Part shown: positions 29,327 through 40,697 of the stretch, piece by piece
Position numbering within the stretch: the stretch's first letter is position 1
How the letters are laid out: the number at the start of each line of letters is the position of its first letter
Assembly (NCBI RefSeq): GCF_004193775.1
Contig: NC_041016.1
Span: 48,732,767 to 48,796,766, forward strand
From: Glycine soja
Taxonomy: Eukaryota > Streptophyta > Magnoliopsida > Fabales > Fabaceae
DNA: 64,000 nt
Direction: 5' to 3'
The notes under the pieces: generated by a model
What the model saw: only the letters and a program-made list of their open reading frames with translations
The model's database searches: none
Told to the model about the DNA's origin: nothing
Program-made: the position numbers and the translations under genes

Positions 29327-29669
29327 TATTGACAGTTGAGATTTTAATTTTCTGACATAATAAAAATATCTTTGTAGATTTTATGGTTCCTTGTAAAGTT
29401 GCTTAAAGATTACTTGTGCTAAGAAAGAAACAACTTGTAACTGTTAGCTAATCATGCCTAGTTTTAGGTAGCCATAATTTGTTGTTTGTCACCCTATTGG
29501 GGACTTGCTAGTTTCTATATTTAAAGCCTTGTTGTAACATATTTAAAGTGTGTAAAACCAAGTTACAAACTTGAAATATATCAGATCAGTTTTGCTCCTC
29601 TCCTCTCTCTCTTCTTCTCTATACCGTTTATATCTTGCTGTCCATATATGCTCTTATGCTTTTCTAACA
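29327..29669 (+). repeat. LTR C of the tandem gag-only element
   Basis: 343 bp, TATTGACAG...CTAACA. The first dinucleotide has changed from TG to TA. It ends beside the eEF2 intron homology AACAATAACCACTTTAGC. Confidence 0.85.
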
Positions 29670-29703
29670 TAAACAATAACCACTTTAGCGCGCGCGCATA
29701 TGC

Positions 29704-29704
<1 letters not shown>

Positions 29705-29753
<49 letters not shown>
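29705..29753. repeat. (TA)n microsatellite
   Basis: A TA run of about 49 bp following an alternating CGCGCGCGCATATGCG stretch. It lies in the eEF2 copy 1 5'-UTR intron remnant. Copy 2 has only a short ATATATAG here. Confidence 0.95.
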
Positions 29754-29757
<4 letters not shown>

Positions 29758-29863
29758 ATTATAGCATTTAAAAGTCAAACAACACATAGTCCATCAAAAG
29801 TTTCATTTTATTCACCACAAAATGTTATTCATTCATAGAAGAACAAGATTTGTTGATAATTAC

Positions 29864-30050
29864 CTGGCTGCGAAGACTGTAGAACTTAGAACACAAGGCA
29901 AGAAGCTCTATCCAGAAGGTAAAGGGATTTAAAGAAAGAAGTGGTGTAAGCAAGTGAGCCACCAAAGATCACCATAGGAAGATGTACGGGTTTTTGTAGT
30001 TGGGTTATAATGATTGTCATTTGTGGTTTTGTGTTATAAAACATACACGT
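29864..30050 (-). promoter_or_regulatory. Displaced 5'-UTR exon and decayed promoter of eEF2 copy 1
   Basis: Clearly homologous to 41080-41270 upstream of eEF2 copy 2, and homology continues leftward to 29674. The exon end keeps a splice donor (CCAG|GTAATT at 29864/29863). The matching ATG exon is at 13749, about 16 kb away. The TATA box of copy 2 (CTATAAAT) is missing: about four bases are deleted around 29971-29980. With the broken coding part, the locus is probably silent. Confidence 0.8.
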
Positions 30051-33000
30051 ATATGAAACTTGTTACCCGCAACTGAAATCCATTTATAATCTATAATTTC
30101 TGAGATAAGGAATGTTATGTTGCCACCTCAGAATTTTAGAATGATAGAATTCTTCCACTACAACATTTTTGCTTATGTGGCATACATTTCTTAGTTAACC
30201 ATCTGCTATAGCTCTTTAAAATTTCATTTGTTATATCCACTTTAAAATTTCATTAAAATCTAATTAAATATCATTTCATCAGTTACTAGACTCTCATCAA
30301 AACCTTCCATATCATCCTCTCAACCATCTCTTTCTCCTCCTTCATCTTCACGTGTTTTCTCAACTTAAGTCACCTTCATTGTTATCTATCCATAGTAAAG
30401 TACTGCTTGTAGCACCCACTATCAGTGATGACAGAAGTACTATAATATGGTATCAAAGGTTACAGTTTTTCACTCCATCATATAATATTAATAATTTTTT
30501 ATATGTTTCTCACAACCATCTCTCTCTCTGATTTTTTCTTCTCCTTCTAGAAACTTTCTCTTTCTCTGTTTTTTTTTTTGTACAGTTCCATTGTCTCTCT
30601 CGCTTAAGTTCATCATGCTTATAGTTTAAATTGGGTATTTTTGCATGCGTAGATACAAAGTTCAGCATATCATGAACAATACGCTGACCTTTATTCTAAT
30701 ATTTAATTTATTCCTTTGTTTCAATCTATAGAAATCAATTATCAGAAAAAAAAGCTTGAAAGATTAATTTGGGTATGATCTATTTTTTCATACCGGTATG
30801 ATCTAATTTGAAATTGTTGAAATATATCATACCATGTATATTTTCTTTCTCATGGCATTAGAAAACTAAAGAATAGAAAATTTTAAAAATATTAGGAATT
30901 AATATTTATTTATTATTTTTATTCCCTTAATTTCTTATATATATATATCATATTTATTTTATAATTAATTATGGCATTTAAAGTTATAATTTTAAAAATG
31001 ATAACTAAAGTTTGAATGAAATATATTTTTATAACATAAATCAAATTATATTGTCTCACAATAAAATCTGATAATTTCTTGTAAATTTGTATTGAGTAAC
31101 TGGTGATTTGAAAGATTAATAAAACATGATATTAATGGTATAATTTTAAACTCTATTTAATTAGAAGTTATATATTAATAATTAATTTATAATTAACAGA
31201 CTCAATTTGATTAAAATGCCAGATATAGGAAAAATAATAAATAGTATATAAATATTATTAAATACATTGTTCTTTTATCCTTTGTCAAACCAGCTGGTTT
31301 TCTAACCCACTGGCTGTTTAGGAGGCTCAGCTTAAAAAGGGGACGTAGAGTTTTTCTGATTTTTTTGCAAAATTGAGGTGTTGTGGCCTACCATCATGAC
31401 TTCATTTTTGCACTGTCGCATAACTCTGTTGGGACTGTTTGAATAAGTGTTTAAGTCTATTAAAATATTTAATTATTTATTTGTTGATGTCCTGGTGACG
31501 TGTTGATAACTTGATATGATAATTTCACGGGGCTGACCTTTTCTACTCGGGGTGCTTTCGTGATGGTGGCATGTGATGAACAATACATATGTAAGGAGGA
31601 TATGATTTTGATTATGATAAGTGATAATTGTTTTTATATTTAGTTTCTGCATTATATAATTTTTTCTTCTTTAATGTTTTTTTTTACTTAAAAAGATAAG
31701 AATTTAGATTCTTTTCAATTTTTAGCTTAATTATATTAGAGTTGTTTGAAAAAGTGGAACAGGCTTAACGTGTGAATACTAAGCCAATGGTACTATGCAT
31801 GTGTGCTAAGGGCATATATACAGGCTTAGCGTGCTGATTTTTGAACATCATGACAGCGCAACATTTTGAAGGATATAAAAAGGTTGCACTATTCTTTTTG
31901 GAGGGAGTTCGTGAAGGATATGCTCTGAAGTAAAAACATCCATTTGAAAACTCTTTTTCTTTTATTTTCTTTGTTTCATCAACTTACTCATGGTTGAAGG
32001 CTTGAATATCAAAAACTCTATGATGTAATGACCTTTATTATTCATTTAATGTTATTTCATTATTATTGTTTTCTTTCTATGATTATTGTTTTGTCTATGA
32101 TTTGATCACCCATTTACATGTATGTTATAGGATTTTAATAATTGAAAAATGTTTTTACCCTAAAAACTTGAAGAAACTTCTAAATAATCCATGTCTAGGG
32201 ATGTAATGGTGTTAGTTAGCTTTATTTATGGGTCTTTATTCTTAAAGCAAGTCACTTGGTTTAGCTCCCTAAGAGATTAAGAGAGAAGCAACTGATTTAT
32301 GCTCTTTCACATAAGAAATCATGGTTAGAGTAGTTTAGTTGACGAAGGTCATAGTTGAAATAATTTTGAATGATAAAAAATCCATAACATTGCATCAAGA
32401 GTACTTTTGGTAGGTCAAACACCCTATACTTCTACAAAAAATTGCATCTAAGTATCATTCCTTTTCTAAAGGCACTTCAAGCAAATTGTTGAATATCATA
32501 CGTAGATCAAAGACATATGTATGGTCCAATTTCAACCGCCTGTTATCATGAAGGAATTCAGAATTTTGAACCTTTCCATTGATGAACACCATGGGTGTAA
32601 CCAATCTAAACACCGCAGGTGCAATAACTCAATAAGTATACAAAAAAATTGGCAGGGAATTTATTACGAATCCAGAAAGAACTTAAACGTCCCATGCTTT
32701 GCTGATCGAACCACTTTGAAATACTTGCTCCTGGAAAACAAAACTCAGTATCTCCAGCCTCATGCAGTTCCTGTTAGTCATTATTCGTACACAATACATA
32801 AGTTTAGCAACATTAAGTTAGGTGCATATATATTATTATATCAAATACAATAAATACAAGAGAAAACCTAATTTAAGAACATGCTTGAACTCGAGGAAGA
32901 CAAGGATATATACTTTATTGCCTGAAATGTTTTAAGTGTAGAATTCAAAGCTAAAAGTTAAGGTACATTTAATGCATTGTGGAAATTGAATTTTTATCAT

Positions 33001-33419
33001 TAAGATGGTTTAAATATAAAGTGAAATATTATATTTTGAATGTATGCAAGTTGTTTTTGTTTTAATTTTCTAGAATATTTATTTATTATAATTGATGACA
33101 ATCTTCACTATAAATAAAAAAGAGAAATAAAAAAGAGAATTAGTAGAAAAGATACATGAAGTGAATGTGTGTGAGAAGAGAGATTATGAAACATGAGAGA
33201 AAAGTGTGTGAGAGTGTCATCAATTTTTGTAATCATTTTTATGATAAAGAAATACTTTTGAGATGATTATGTGAACGTATGAAAGAGATGTCGAATCACA
33301 TTAAATTTTTGTTTGTTATTATTTTTGTTATGTTTTCACGGTGTAGTCTTTGTTATGTTTTCACGGTATAGTTAATTTTGTTTTTGAAAACGTTGATTAT
33401 TTAACATTAAGTTTGTCGG
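30051..33419. other. AT-rich spacer without recognised genes
   Basis: No protein family, RNA gene or bounded transposon was recognised. The longest open frame (32521-32853, plus) has no motif I know and reads like chance. A repeated pair of GTTATGTTTTCACGGTRTAGT units lies near 33328-33372. Confidence 0.45.
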
Positions 33420-33810
33420 AACTCTTCTAATTTCCTGAAGACGCTTGCAAATCACTCACATTAAGAGTTCTTAAAACTTGAAATTCTTTGATGCATCCAG
33501 GAAGGAATGTGAAATTATTCCCCTATAGTTGTAAAATACTCAACAAAGGGCAAACTGCGTGAAACCTGCTGAAAAAAAGAATCATCATACAGGTTGCTAT
33601 AGTTGGCCATAGACCGGTCTACCTTTGAAGATCCTATTGAACCTATTTTTTCTTCATCCTTTTCTAATTTTACCCATTGCCACCCCTTGAGATGAAAAAC
33701 ATGAAATTCAGACAGATTAGGCATCATGACAATGCTACTTTGTAACTGAACCATGGGATAGGACATCATTGAAATCTCCAAAAAATGCACCATGGGAGAG
33801 TTGTCGTGTG
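33420..33810 (-). pseudogene. TNL resistance gene LRR fragment
   Basis: Strongly similar in sequence and order to 36490-36740. It reads ...MVQLQSSIVMMPNLSEFHVF and then GSIGSSKVDRSMANYSNLYD, the post-LRR part typical of TIR-NB-LRR proteins. No TIR or NB domain is near it. A duplicated 3' end of the same TNL type as at 36.5-37.8 kb. Confidence 0.65.
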
Positions 33811-33851
33811 CAAGAGCTCTAAGAATCCAGGAGTGCCTTCTTTTTTAGCGA

Positions 33852-35617
33852 TCAGGGTATCTGTAGAATCCAATTAATCTCGGTTGGATAATCACAATGA
33901 TGCACCTGGACATTGATGAAGTTGGAAGAGAAGGAGAAAAGGTGACAGTTGAATGGTTTACGCCAAAGAAGAACAAGTCCTCCGCTTCTACCGTTAACAT
34001 TAACTGCAAAACAAGAATCAAAACAAAGCAAAGATTTTATTTCCTCAATACGGTGGGTATGAACTAGGGTTTTACACAAAAAGATCACATCAACGTGATA
34101 TGATCTGACAAGGTCCCAAAGGATGGGAACTACCATTAAAAAAGGATGATTGGGGTTGGACTTTTTCATTGTTGTCGGAATCTATCATTTTCTCATCACT
34201 GGTCGTTGATTTTGTGAGAGTTTAATTCTGTTTTGGCTTTGTATATAAGAGAGAGTAACAGAATTTTAAAATTCTGTTATAAGTGCTAGCCTAAGAGTGA
34301 AGGGTTGTTACTTTGTTTTGCTTGTATAAAAGGGCAATCATACATCTTAATAAAGGGTTATTTTCATTCTATCATTTTCAGTCTCTAGTGCTATTCCTAG
34401 TGTGTGTGCAATTCTGTGCTTAGAAAACAGTGAGTGATACACAAGTGAATGTGTGAGGGAGTGAATTGCATCTCTTGCAATTGAGAGAGGAACAGTGTGT
34501 GTTCCAACGATGTGTTGGGTTACAAGTGTGAGGTGAAGTCCCACATCGGGTAGAAGTGAAAAGGTTGAACACCATATAAGTGAAGAGAAGACCCATAAAC
34601 CTGAGCCTTAAGGTTTTGGGTTAGAGTGTGGTGTCAAGCTTCCTTATGTGGTGGCTCGTGGTTCTCATACCCATCGAATCTCCCCAACAGATTTGGTGTT
34701 AGACATTTATCATGATTGCTTCAGTTTCAGTTAGCCTCTTTTATTTCCTCCCATAATGAGCTCATGATTAGCCTTGTCCCCCTCATTCATATCACAATTA
34801 TTGGCAATGATTGTTGACGATTTTGGTTGCTGATTGGCTGGAGCATTAATTATGGAATTTCGAAAAACTTATGCCATCATTTCAAAACTTTTTGTGTCTG
34901 TCTCGTCATTAATATTAATTGCATATTCTGTGAAAATTATTGTCGACGTTATTGTGGCCCCCTTTGTCAGAGTTTGCCACTGATTTGAAGTTCCACAGAA
35001 GCAACAAAATATATATGTTAGACATTCATATTTGATTAAGACCTCTTTAAGATCTCCTCGTGGTTTCTTGATTTTTGTACGTAAGAGGCTTTTGAATGTT
35101 TAGAAGCACCTTGATGCGCATGAAAAGGCACAAGAAATTGACGTTGTTCTTCTCATCATACTCCAAGAACTGGATAGTGTAATTTCTGAGGCTTTCTTCA
35201 ACCTTTTGAGACATAAACTCCACCGGTAGGTTATGCATTTGAATCAAAAAAGGGACGTAGAATAATGGGATAGTTGTTGGGTCTTTTCCTTCTTCAATGA
35301 CTCCAAATATGGACATGTTTTTGTCAAAACTCCATAGGCCTCCATTGAGAACTCTGATAATAATCAACATCATTATAAAACTGGAATAGAAACCGGTCAG
35401 ATGCTAGTTACGTGATAGTTACTCCCTGAAAAAGGTTTTCATACTAAGGACATTCACTCCTTCATAATTTGACTGCAGATGCTTTTATCTGCCCCAAAAC
35501 GACCAACCAAATATATATAGGGAGTAGTCAACTAGTGTCATTGGTTGTTTCAAAATTAATCTCCAGACCTGGGTCATCTTCGTTAATATTCAGATTCTCA
35601 ATGCTTGGCGTAGCCAT
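33852..35617 (-). pseudogene. LINE (non-LTR retrotransposon) remnant with an inserted LTR
   Basis: The ORF1 start is visible at 35617 (MATPSIENLNINEDDPG), followed by a stop. Then comes a DUF4283-like block at 35373-35047 (NGGLWSFDKN, LIQMHNLPVEFMSQKVEESL, IQFLEYDEKNN) and a zinc-knuckle trace (FCCFCGT) near 34990. After the LTR at 34170-34689, an endonuclease fragment follows at 34169-33852 (DVIFLCKTLVHTHRIEEIKS, NVNGRSGGLVLLWR). There is no reverse transcriptase, so the element is truncated and dead. Confidence 0.75.
34170..34689 (+). repeat. Probable copia LTR inside the LINE remnant
   Basis: 520 bp, TGTTGTCGG...CCCCAACA. It has a TATA box (TATAAAAGGG near 34325), an AATAAAGGG signal near 34352 and the AAGTCCCACATCGGG word common in plant LTRs. 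TTTGGTGTTAGAC just after it resembles a weak initiator-Met primer site. The flanking 5-mers (TTCAT, GATTT) do not match, so this is not a simple solo LTR. Confidence 0.55.
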
Positions 35618-36489
35618 GGGAAAGGAAGGTGAATGTTAGGGATTGGGAAAAGGGTTAGGCCAAATGTGAAGGGAAGAGATCACTCAGAAGAAAAGAAGAC
35701 AGCTCAAATCCTCAAAAGGAAAAAAAACTCTCATGGGGAGAGAAACATCTCACTAATAATGTTCTCATTAAACAATAACTTTGCATACATTCTTATTTAC
35801 GATAATTGTATGGACTATATTTTTAACATGTTTTCAGTTTTAATTAAGAAAATATTTTTTTTTTACTTCATTGATCACGTATCAAAATAAAATGTTATCT
35901 TCAAATTAAAGCATAATACCAATTTTAATTCATGACCCATTGAATTTTTGTTGATATAATGGTGTAATTTAAGAGATAAGTATAATGATTTTTTTTATTT
36001 AAATAAAAAATTGAGTATAATAGTTAAAATTAACCAATATAATTTATTGAACTGAAGCCTATACTTATCTATAAAATTATTACTTGAATAATTCTTAATT
36101 AAAAATTAAAAAATTGTTTTTGAATAATTAATTATATACAAGACAATCTAAATAAAGTAAATTTTATTTTTAACATATTTGATTTGTTTTTACATCAAAG
36201 TAATTTGATATTAATAATCATTTTTTAAACTTTGAAGGTTAGACAATTCTATATATATGTGAATCCTAGTTTGGCTGAGTTCAACCACTTAAAACTTTTT
36301 TTTTTTTAGTTCGTTAATCAATTTTTTTATTCCATTATATCTCAAATTGTACTAAGTAAGATATCTATTTAAAACATCATTTATTTGAAAAATTGAAATA
36401 TACTGCCAATAAAATACAAAAAAAAATTAGTTAGTATTCAAATGCTTTTATTAAAAAATTAAAATTTGCAAATATACTTCTAAATCACA
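35618..36489. other. AT-rich spacer
   Basis: Mostly A/T runs. No gene, RNA or bounded repeat recognised. Confidence 0.45.
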
Positions 36490-37790
36490 TTTTTTGATAC
36501 ATTCAGGAAGAAATGTGAAATTATTCCCCTCTAGGTGTAAACTCCTCACATGAGCAAACTGCGTGAAACCTATTGAAAAAAAAAAAAAAATCATCTTACA
36601 GGTTGCAAAAGTCCGCCATAAACTCTTCTACCTTTGAAGACACTACTAAGCCCACTTTTATTTCACCCTCTTCCCCATTGCATTGATAAGCTTCAAATAC
36701 AAACAGTTTAGGCATCATGGCAATGCTACTTCGTGACTGAACAATTCTACTACAACCCAAGCATAAATGTTGGAGTCCAATAAGATTTTGAAATGACGAT
36801 GGCAATTCTTCTATAGGAATCTCAATCAATGAAAGTTCCTTTATATATGTTTTCCATCTCTTCTGATATTTATGGAAAATTCTCAAGACTGTAACAATGT
36901 GAAAGTTTAAGTTGTTTAAGAGAGGTCAAGCCTTAGCTTCCAGCAACCTTCAGCACTCAATATTTGAAGTTTATTCAGAACACCAATTGAGTTGTGAAAC
37001 GTAATTAAATTCTCACAATATTCAAATGAAAGTTCCTCCAAATTTGGGAGATTAGATACATCAGGTATCTGTCTTAAAAATTCGCACTTGTCAAAATTCA
37101 AAACAGTTAGATTCTTGAGATTCTTCTGCAAAGAAAATAAAGGAAAAAAAAAAAAAAGAAAAGAAATAAGGACTGAATGAATAATCTTAAAGTGAATATA
37201 TTAATTTATAAGATGAGGAAAATGTAGTCTTTAAACTTGCCTTCAATAAGCCATTGAACTTGAATGACGTTAAGCAACTGTAAGGTAACTTGCATATGGC
37301 AGGTTCCATGTGATTAAAAGATGATAAACAATTTTAAGGATATCAATGCCCTTCCAGTACTCTCAGACTTTTTGGAAAATAATGTAGACCTTCAAGAAAT
37401 TTACCATTTCTAACAATAAGTATTTTAAGGGTTTTCATGTTCTCGAAGGCCTTTCCATTCCATTCCACTGTTTCTTCTTTGTCAGATATGTTGAAATCTA
37501 GACATGCGATTTCAATTTTATCAGTTCCCTGTTAACGCAAAATGGCACAAATCGACCTCAATACCGGTTATATGTAAGACATCAATTCACGTGTTTTAGA
37601 GAACTTTACAAATTATCAGTAAAAAAAGATAAGTACAGTATGTGAACATACGATAGAAAAAGGAAAAACTAAATCATAAGAAACCAAACCTTATCTATTG
37701 AGTTTCACTTACCGTGTTGTCTTTTAAAATTTGATTTATATCTTTCACAGTAAGCATTAGATTAGTGCTAATGGACATGATACTTTATTG
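36490..37790 (-). pseudogene. 3' exons of a TIR-NB-LRR resistance gene
   Basis: Minus-strand pieces match the C-terminal part of a plant TNL. The end of the NB exon (VKDINQILKDNT) has its donor at about 37713. The next exon from 37528 reads GTDKIEIACLDFNISDKEET and then WNGKAFENMKTLKILIVRNG, with a GC-type donor near 37240. The LRR exon from 37125 has KNLKNLTVLNFDKCEFLRQI, then NLPNLEELSFEYCENLITFH. After a frame change near 36900 come LPSSFQNLIGLQHLCLGCSR and a post-LRR tail. The TIR and most of the NB domain are absent: upstream DNA is eEF2 copy 2. It cannot signal as a receptor. Confidence 0.8.
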
Positions 37791-37865
37791 AAACATAAAA
37801 CTAAAATTACATGCACACACACGACTTTACATTGGTCCTAAATAATATTCTACATTATTGATACT

Positions 37866-40697
37866 TCAAAGCATGTCCTCGAACACACACAAAGGCATAA
37901 CTTGTTCATTCAACCCTTTCTTCTTCCGAATGTCAGCAACACATGCAGAAGCTGGTGTTCCAGGTTCCAGTGGATCAGACTGCACCATATCCCAGTGATC
38001 AAACACCATCTGTGGGAAAGCCTGCTCTCCAATTTGAGTCCTCAGTGTTTCACTGAATTTGAATGACTCAATCACTGGTATATATGCCTTGACATTGTAA
38101 AATGGGGTGCCAGGCCTCTGAATTTCCTCAAACACATGCCCTCTTTTCTTGTTAACAACACTATTGATGCCACCAAGAGCCTTTTCATGTGCTTGTATTT
38201 CCATCACATACACAGGCTCAAGTAGTCTTGGCTTAGCTGAAAGTATGGCAGCATAGAAAGCCCTTCTAGCAGTTGGAATGATTTGGCCACCTCCCCTATG
38301 GATTGTATCAGCATGAAGTACAACATCACAAAGATCAAAGCATACCCCTCTCAAGTTCTCTTCTGCAAGTGGACCTTCTCTTGATGCTATCTGAAAGCCA
38401 GCAAGAACAGCCTCCTTCATTTCATTGAGGTACTGAACTCCCTTACATGCATCCACCATCATGTTGGGTCCAATGGTATCAGGGCCAAAACACCATATTC
38501 TCTTGGCTAGATCCTTGTCCCAACCAAACTCTTCACACACCATTTTGTTGTTATTCTTTGGACCAATCTTGCCTCTCTCAATGGCCTCCACAAGCCCTTC
38601 CTCCATTGGCCTTGCTTCCATGTACAAACGGTTGTGTTTGTTAGGTGATTTGCTCATCACAGTGTGGCAAGACTTCTCCAGCACTGTCTCCTTGAAGGAG
38701 ACAATAGGGTCAGATATTGAAATCTCAATCCCATTCATAAAATCGTCCTTCAAGTCTTTTACGCATGTTTCAAGATGCAGCTCACCAGTAGCACCTATGA
38801 TGTGTTCTCCAGTTTCTGAAATTGTGCACATCATGATGGGGTCTGACTTTGCCAAACGTTTTAGGCCCTCAACAAGCTTAGGAAGATCTGATGCAGCATT
38901 GCAGTTAACAGCTACACTTACCAATGGTGACACAGAAAACTTCATAGCTCTAATGGGGTGTGCTTCAATTTCTGTCTCATTTGTTATAGTAGCATTCTTG
39001 GTGATGAAATGGTCCAAACCAGCCAAGGCAACTGTGTTTCCACAAGGAACATCCTCAACTGTTTCATATTTCTTCCCCATCCAAATTGAAGTCCCCTGAA
39101 CACTCTTCACATACAGGTCTTTCTTCTCCCCAGGAACAAAATTTGGCCCCATAATTCTAGCCTTCATATTAGTTGACACCTTCCCAGAGAAGACTCGGCC
39201 AAAAGCATAAAACCTTCCCTTATCAGATGTAGGAATCATCTTTGACACATAAAGCATTAGGGGCCCTTCAGGGTCACAATTTCTGATAGCAGAAGCGTAA
39301 GGGTCATCAAGGGGACCCTCATACAAATTCTCAACTCTATATTTCTGAGCACTAGCCGGAGATGGAAGGTGAAATATCATCATCTCCAGAATGGCACTAC
39401 TTGCTGGGAGCCAACTTTGCATAACACACTTCATCAAAGCCTTCCCTGTCAACTCCTTCTCGAACTTCAAGTTCAACCCAAGCTTTTGCAACAAGGGGCA
39501 CAACTTATCCTTCTGGTCATTCATGCAGAGTTCAATAACCTGCTTGATTGGTTCATAACAAAACCGAACAAAGCCACGCTTGCAAGTAGAAGCCCCAGTG
39601 TGCCTGTTGGTCCACTTTTTGGTAGCAGAGTCAAAGAAATTCTCACCCCAAAGCCTACTCATCATCTTGGCCTCATCAACTCCAAACATGGAAGCATACA
39701 TCTTGGCAAAGTTGGTGAGTGTAAAGCCCCATCCATGCAAGCCAGCGGAAAAGGCAACCGTTCCCTTCTCAGGGTACACCTTAACATCTCCAAGTAGAGC
39801 ATCTTCATAGTTACCCATGATTACATTCACACTCTCAACAACCCTTTGGAGTGTTAGGTATGCCTCCTCTGGATCAAGATTGAGCTCAAGAAAGCACTTA
39901 TCCATCTTGTTAAGAGCCAAAACAGGCTTAACCCTTTCTCCAAGGGCTTGTCTCAGCACAGTTTCGGTCTGGACACAGACACCCTCAACACAATCCACCA
40001 CCACAAGTGCTCCATCGGTGATGCGAAGTGCGGTTGTGACCTCAGATGAGAAGTCCACATGCCCTGGTGAGTCAATGAGATTTATAAGGAACTCCTTCCC
40101 TTCACGTTCCCCTTTGAAATTCTTCAAATCACCCTCTGGCATCGCATAGTAGAGAGAGATACCAGAGGATTTGACAGTGTTGCCACGCTCAGCTTCACCC
40201 TCTTGTGCTATGATATTACCAGAAGCAGCCACAAGAGAATCAGTGAGGGTAGACTTTCCTGCATTTCAGAAATGTAGCATCAGAGAACTAGGAAATTTCC
40301 ATAATCAGAAATTTGTAAAAGGGCACGAAAATCTGTAAATCTTTTCTACTTCCTAATTTGTTAGATACAAAGACCAAAAACAAAAAAACTAATACTAAAT
40401 TAACATAATATCAACTACCAGAAGCAAAATAATGTCATTGCTGGTCTTAGAAAAAACATGGAAAAATGGCTTCAGATCAACACAAAAGGTTTCAAACTAA
40501 AACAACATATCGTGTCTTGAATACCATACCATGATTGACGTGTGCAATAACAGACATGTTACGAATATTGTGTTTGCAGTCCATTATGTGCCGAAGCCTG
40601 TGAGTTGTGAACTTCACCTGCATATAATACATAGCTTAAGTTTTCTATACGGGGAGAAAAACAAACCAAGAAGAAAAAAACTATATCAACTCACCAT
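37866..40697 (-). CDS. eEF2 copy 2, elongation factor 2-like protein lacking switch I
   Basis: Exons 40697-40695 (ATG), 40617-40530 and 40258-37866 give 2,484 nt, or 827 aa, against 843 in the intact copy. The frame is open throughout. Domains II-V, NKMD (G4), DSPGH (G3), the diphthamide-loop sequence [12 protein letters not shown] and the C-terminal end (VFEDML) are kept. Two GTPase features are not. G1 reads HVNHGKST (Asp to Asn). About twelve residues, matching [13 protein letters not shown] in copy 3, are reduced to one G, which removes much of switch I and the Thr57-equivalent site. The following RGITIKST is RGNTVKSS. eEF2 drives GTP-dependent translocation on the ribosome; without switch I normal GTP sensing is unlikely. 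It may be a young pseudogene without stops or a diverged paralogue. The promoter, TATA box and 5'-UTR intron look usable. Confidence 0.85.

Larger units (their letters stand above)
17394..29669 (+). mobile_element. Tandem array of a gag-only copia element (LTR-int-LTR-int-LTR) with two nested copia insertions
   Basis: Three related LTRs in direct orientation (17394-17545, 5'-truncated; 23695-24020; 29327-29669) enclose two related internal regions. Removing the nested elements leaves internals of only about 0.8 and 0.9 kb, each with a UBN2-type gag fragment and no protease, integrase or reverse transcriptase, so the element is non-autonomous. A primer site TGGTATCAAGAGC follows the middle LTR, and the purine tract CAAGGAGGAG precedes the middle and right LTRs. 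The three-LTR layout is expected from recombination between LTRs of adjacent or duplicated copies. The right LTR abuts eEF2 5'-UTR intron homology, which places the array inside that intron. Confidence 0.85.

Noticed and set aside
32521..32853. 110-codon plus-strand open frame
   Set aside because: No recognisable motif, no intron or neighbour support, and normal length for chance in this window.
34170..34689. Solo LTR interpretation
   Set aside because: Flanking 5-mers TTCAT and GATTT do not match and a weak primer-site-like word follows, so a truncated 5' LTR fits better.
38461..39099. 212-codon plus-strand frame opposite eEF2 copy 2
   Set aside because: Antisense shadow of the conserved eEF2 coding strand. 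The same happens opposite copies 1 and 3.
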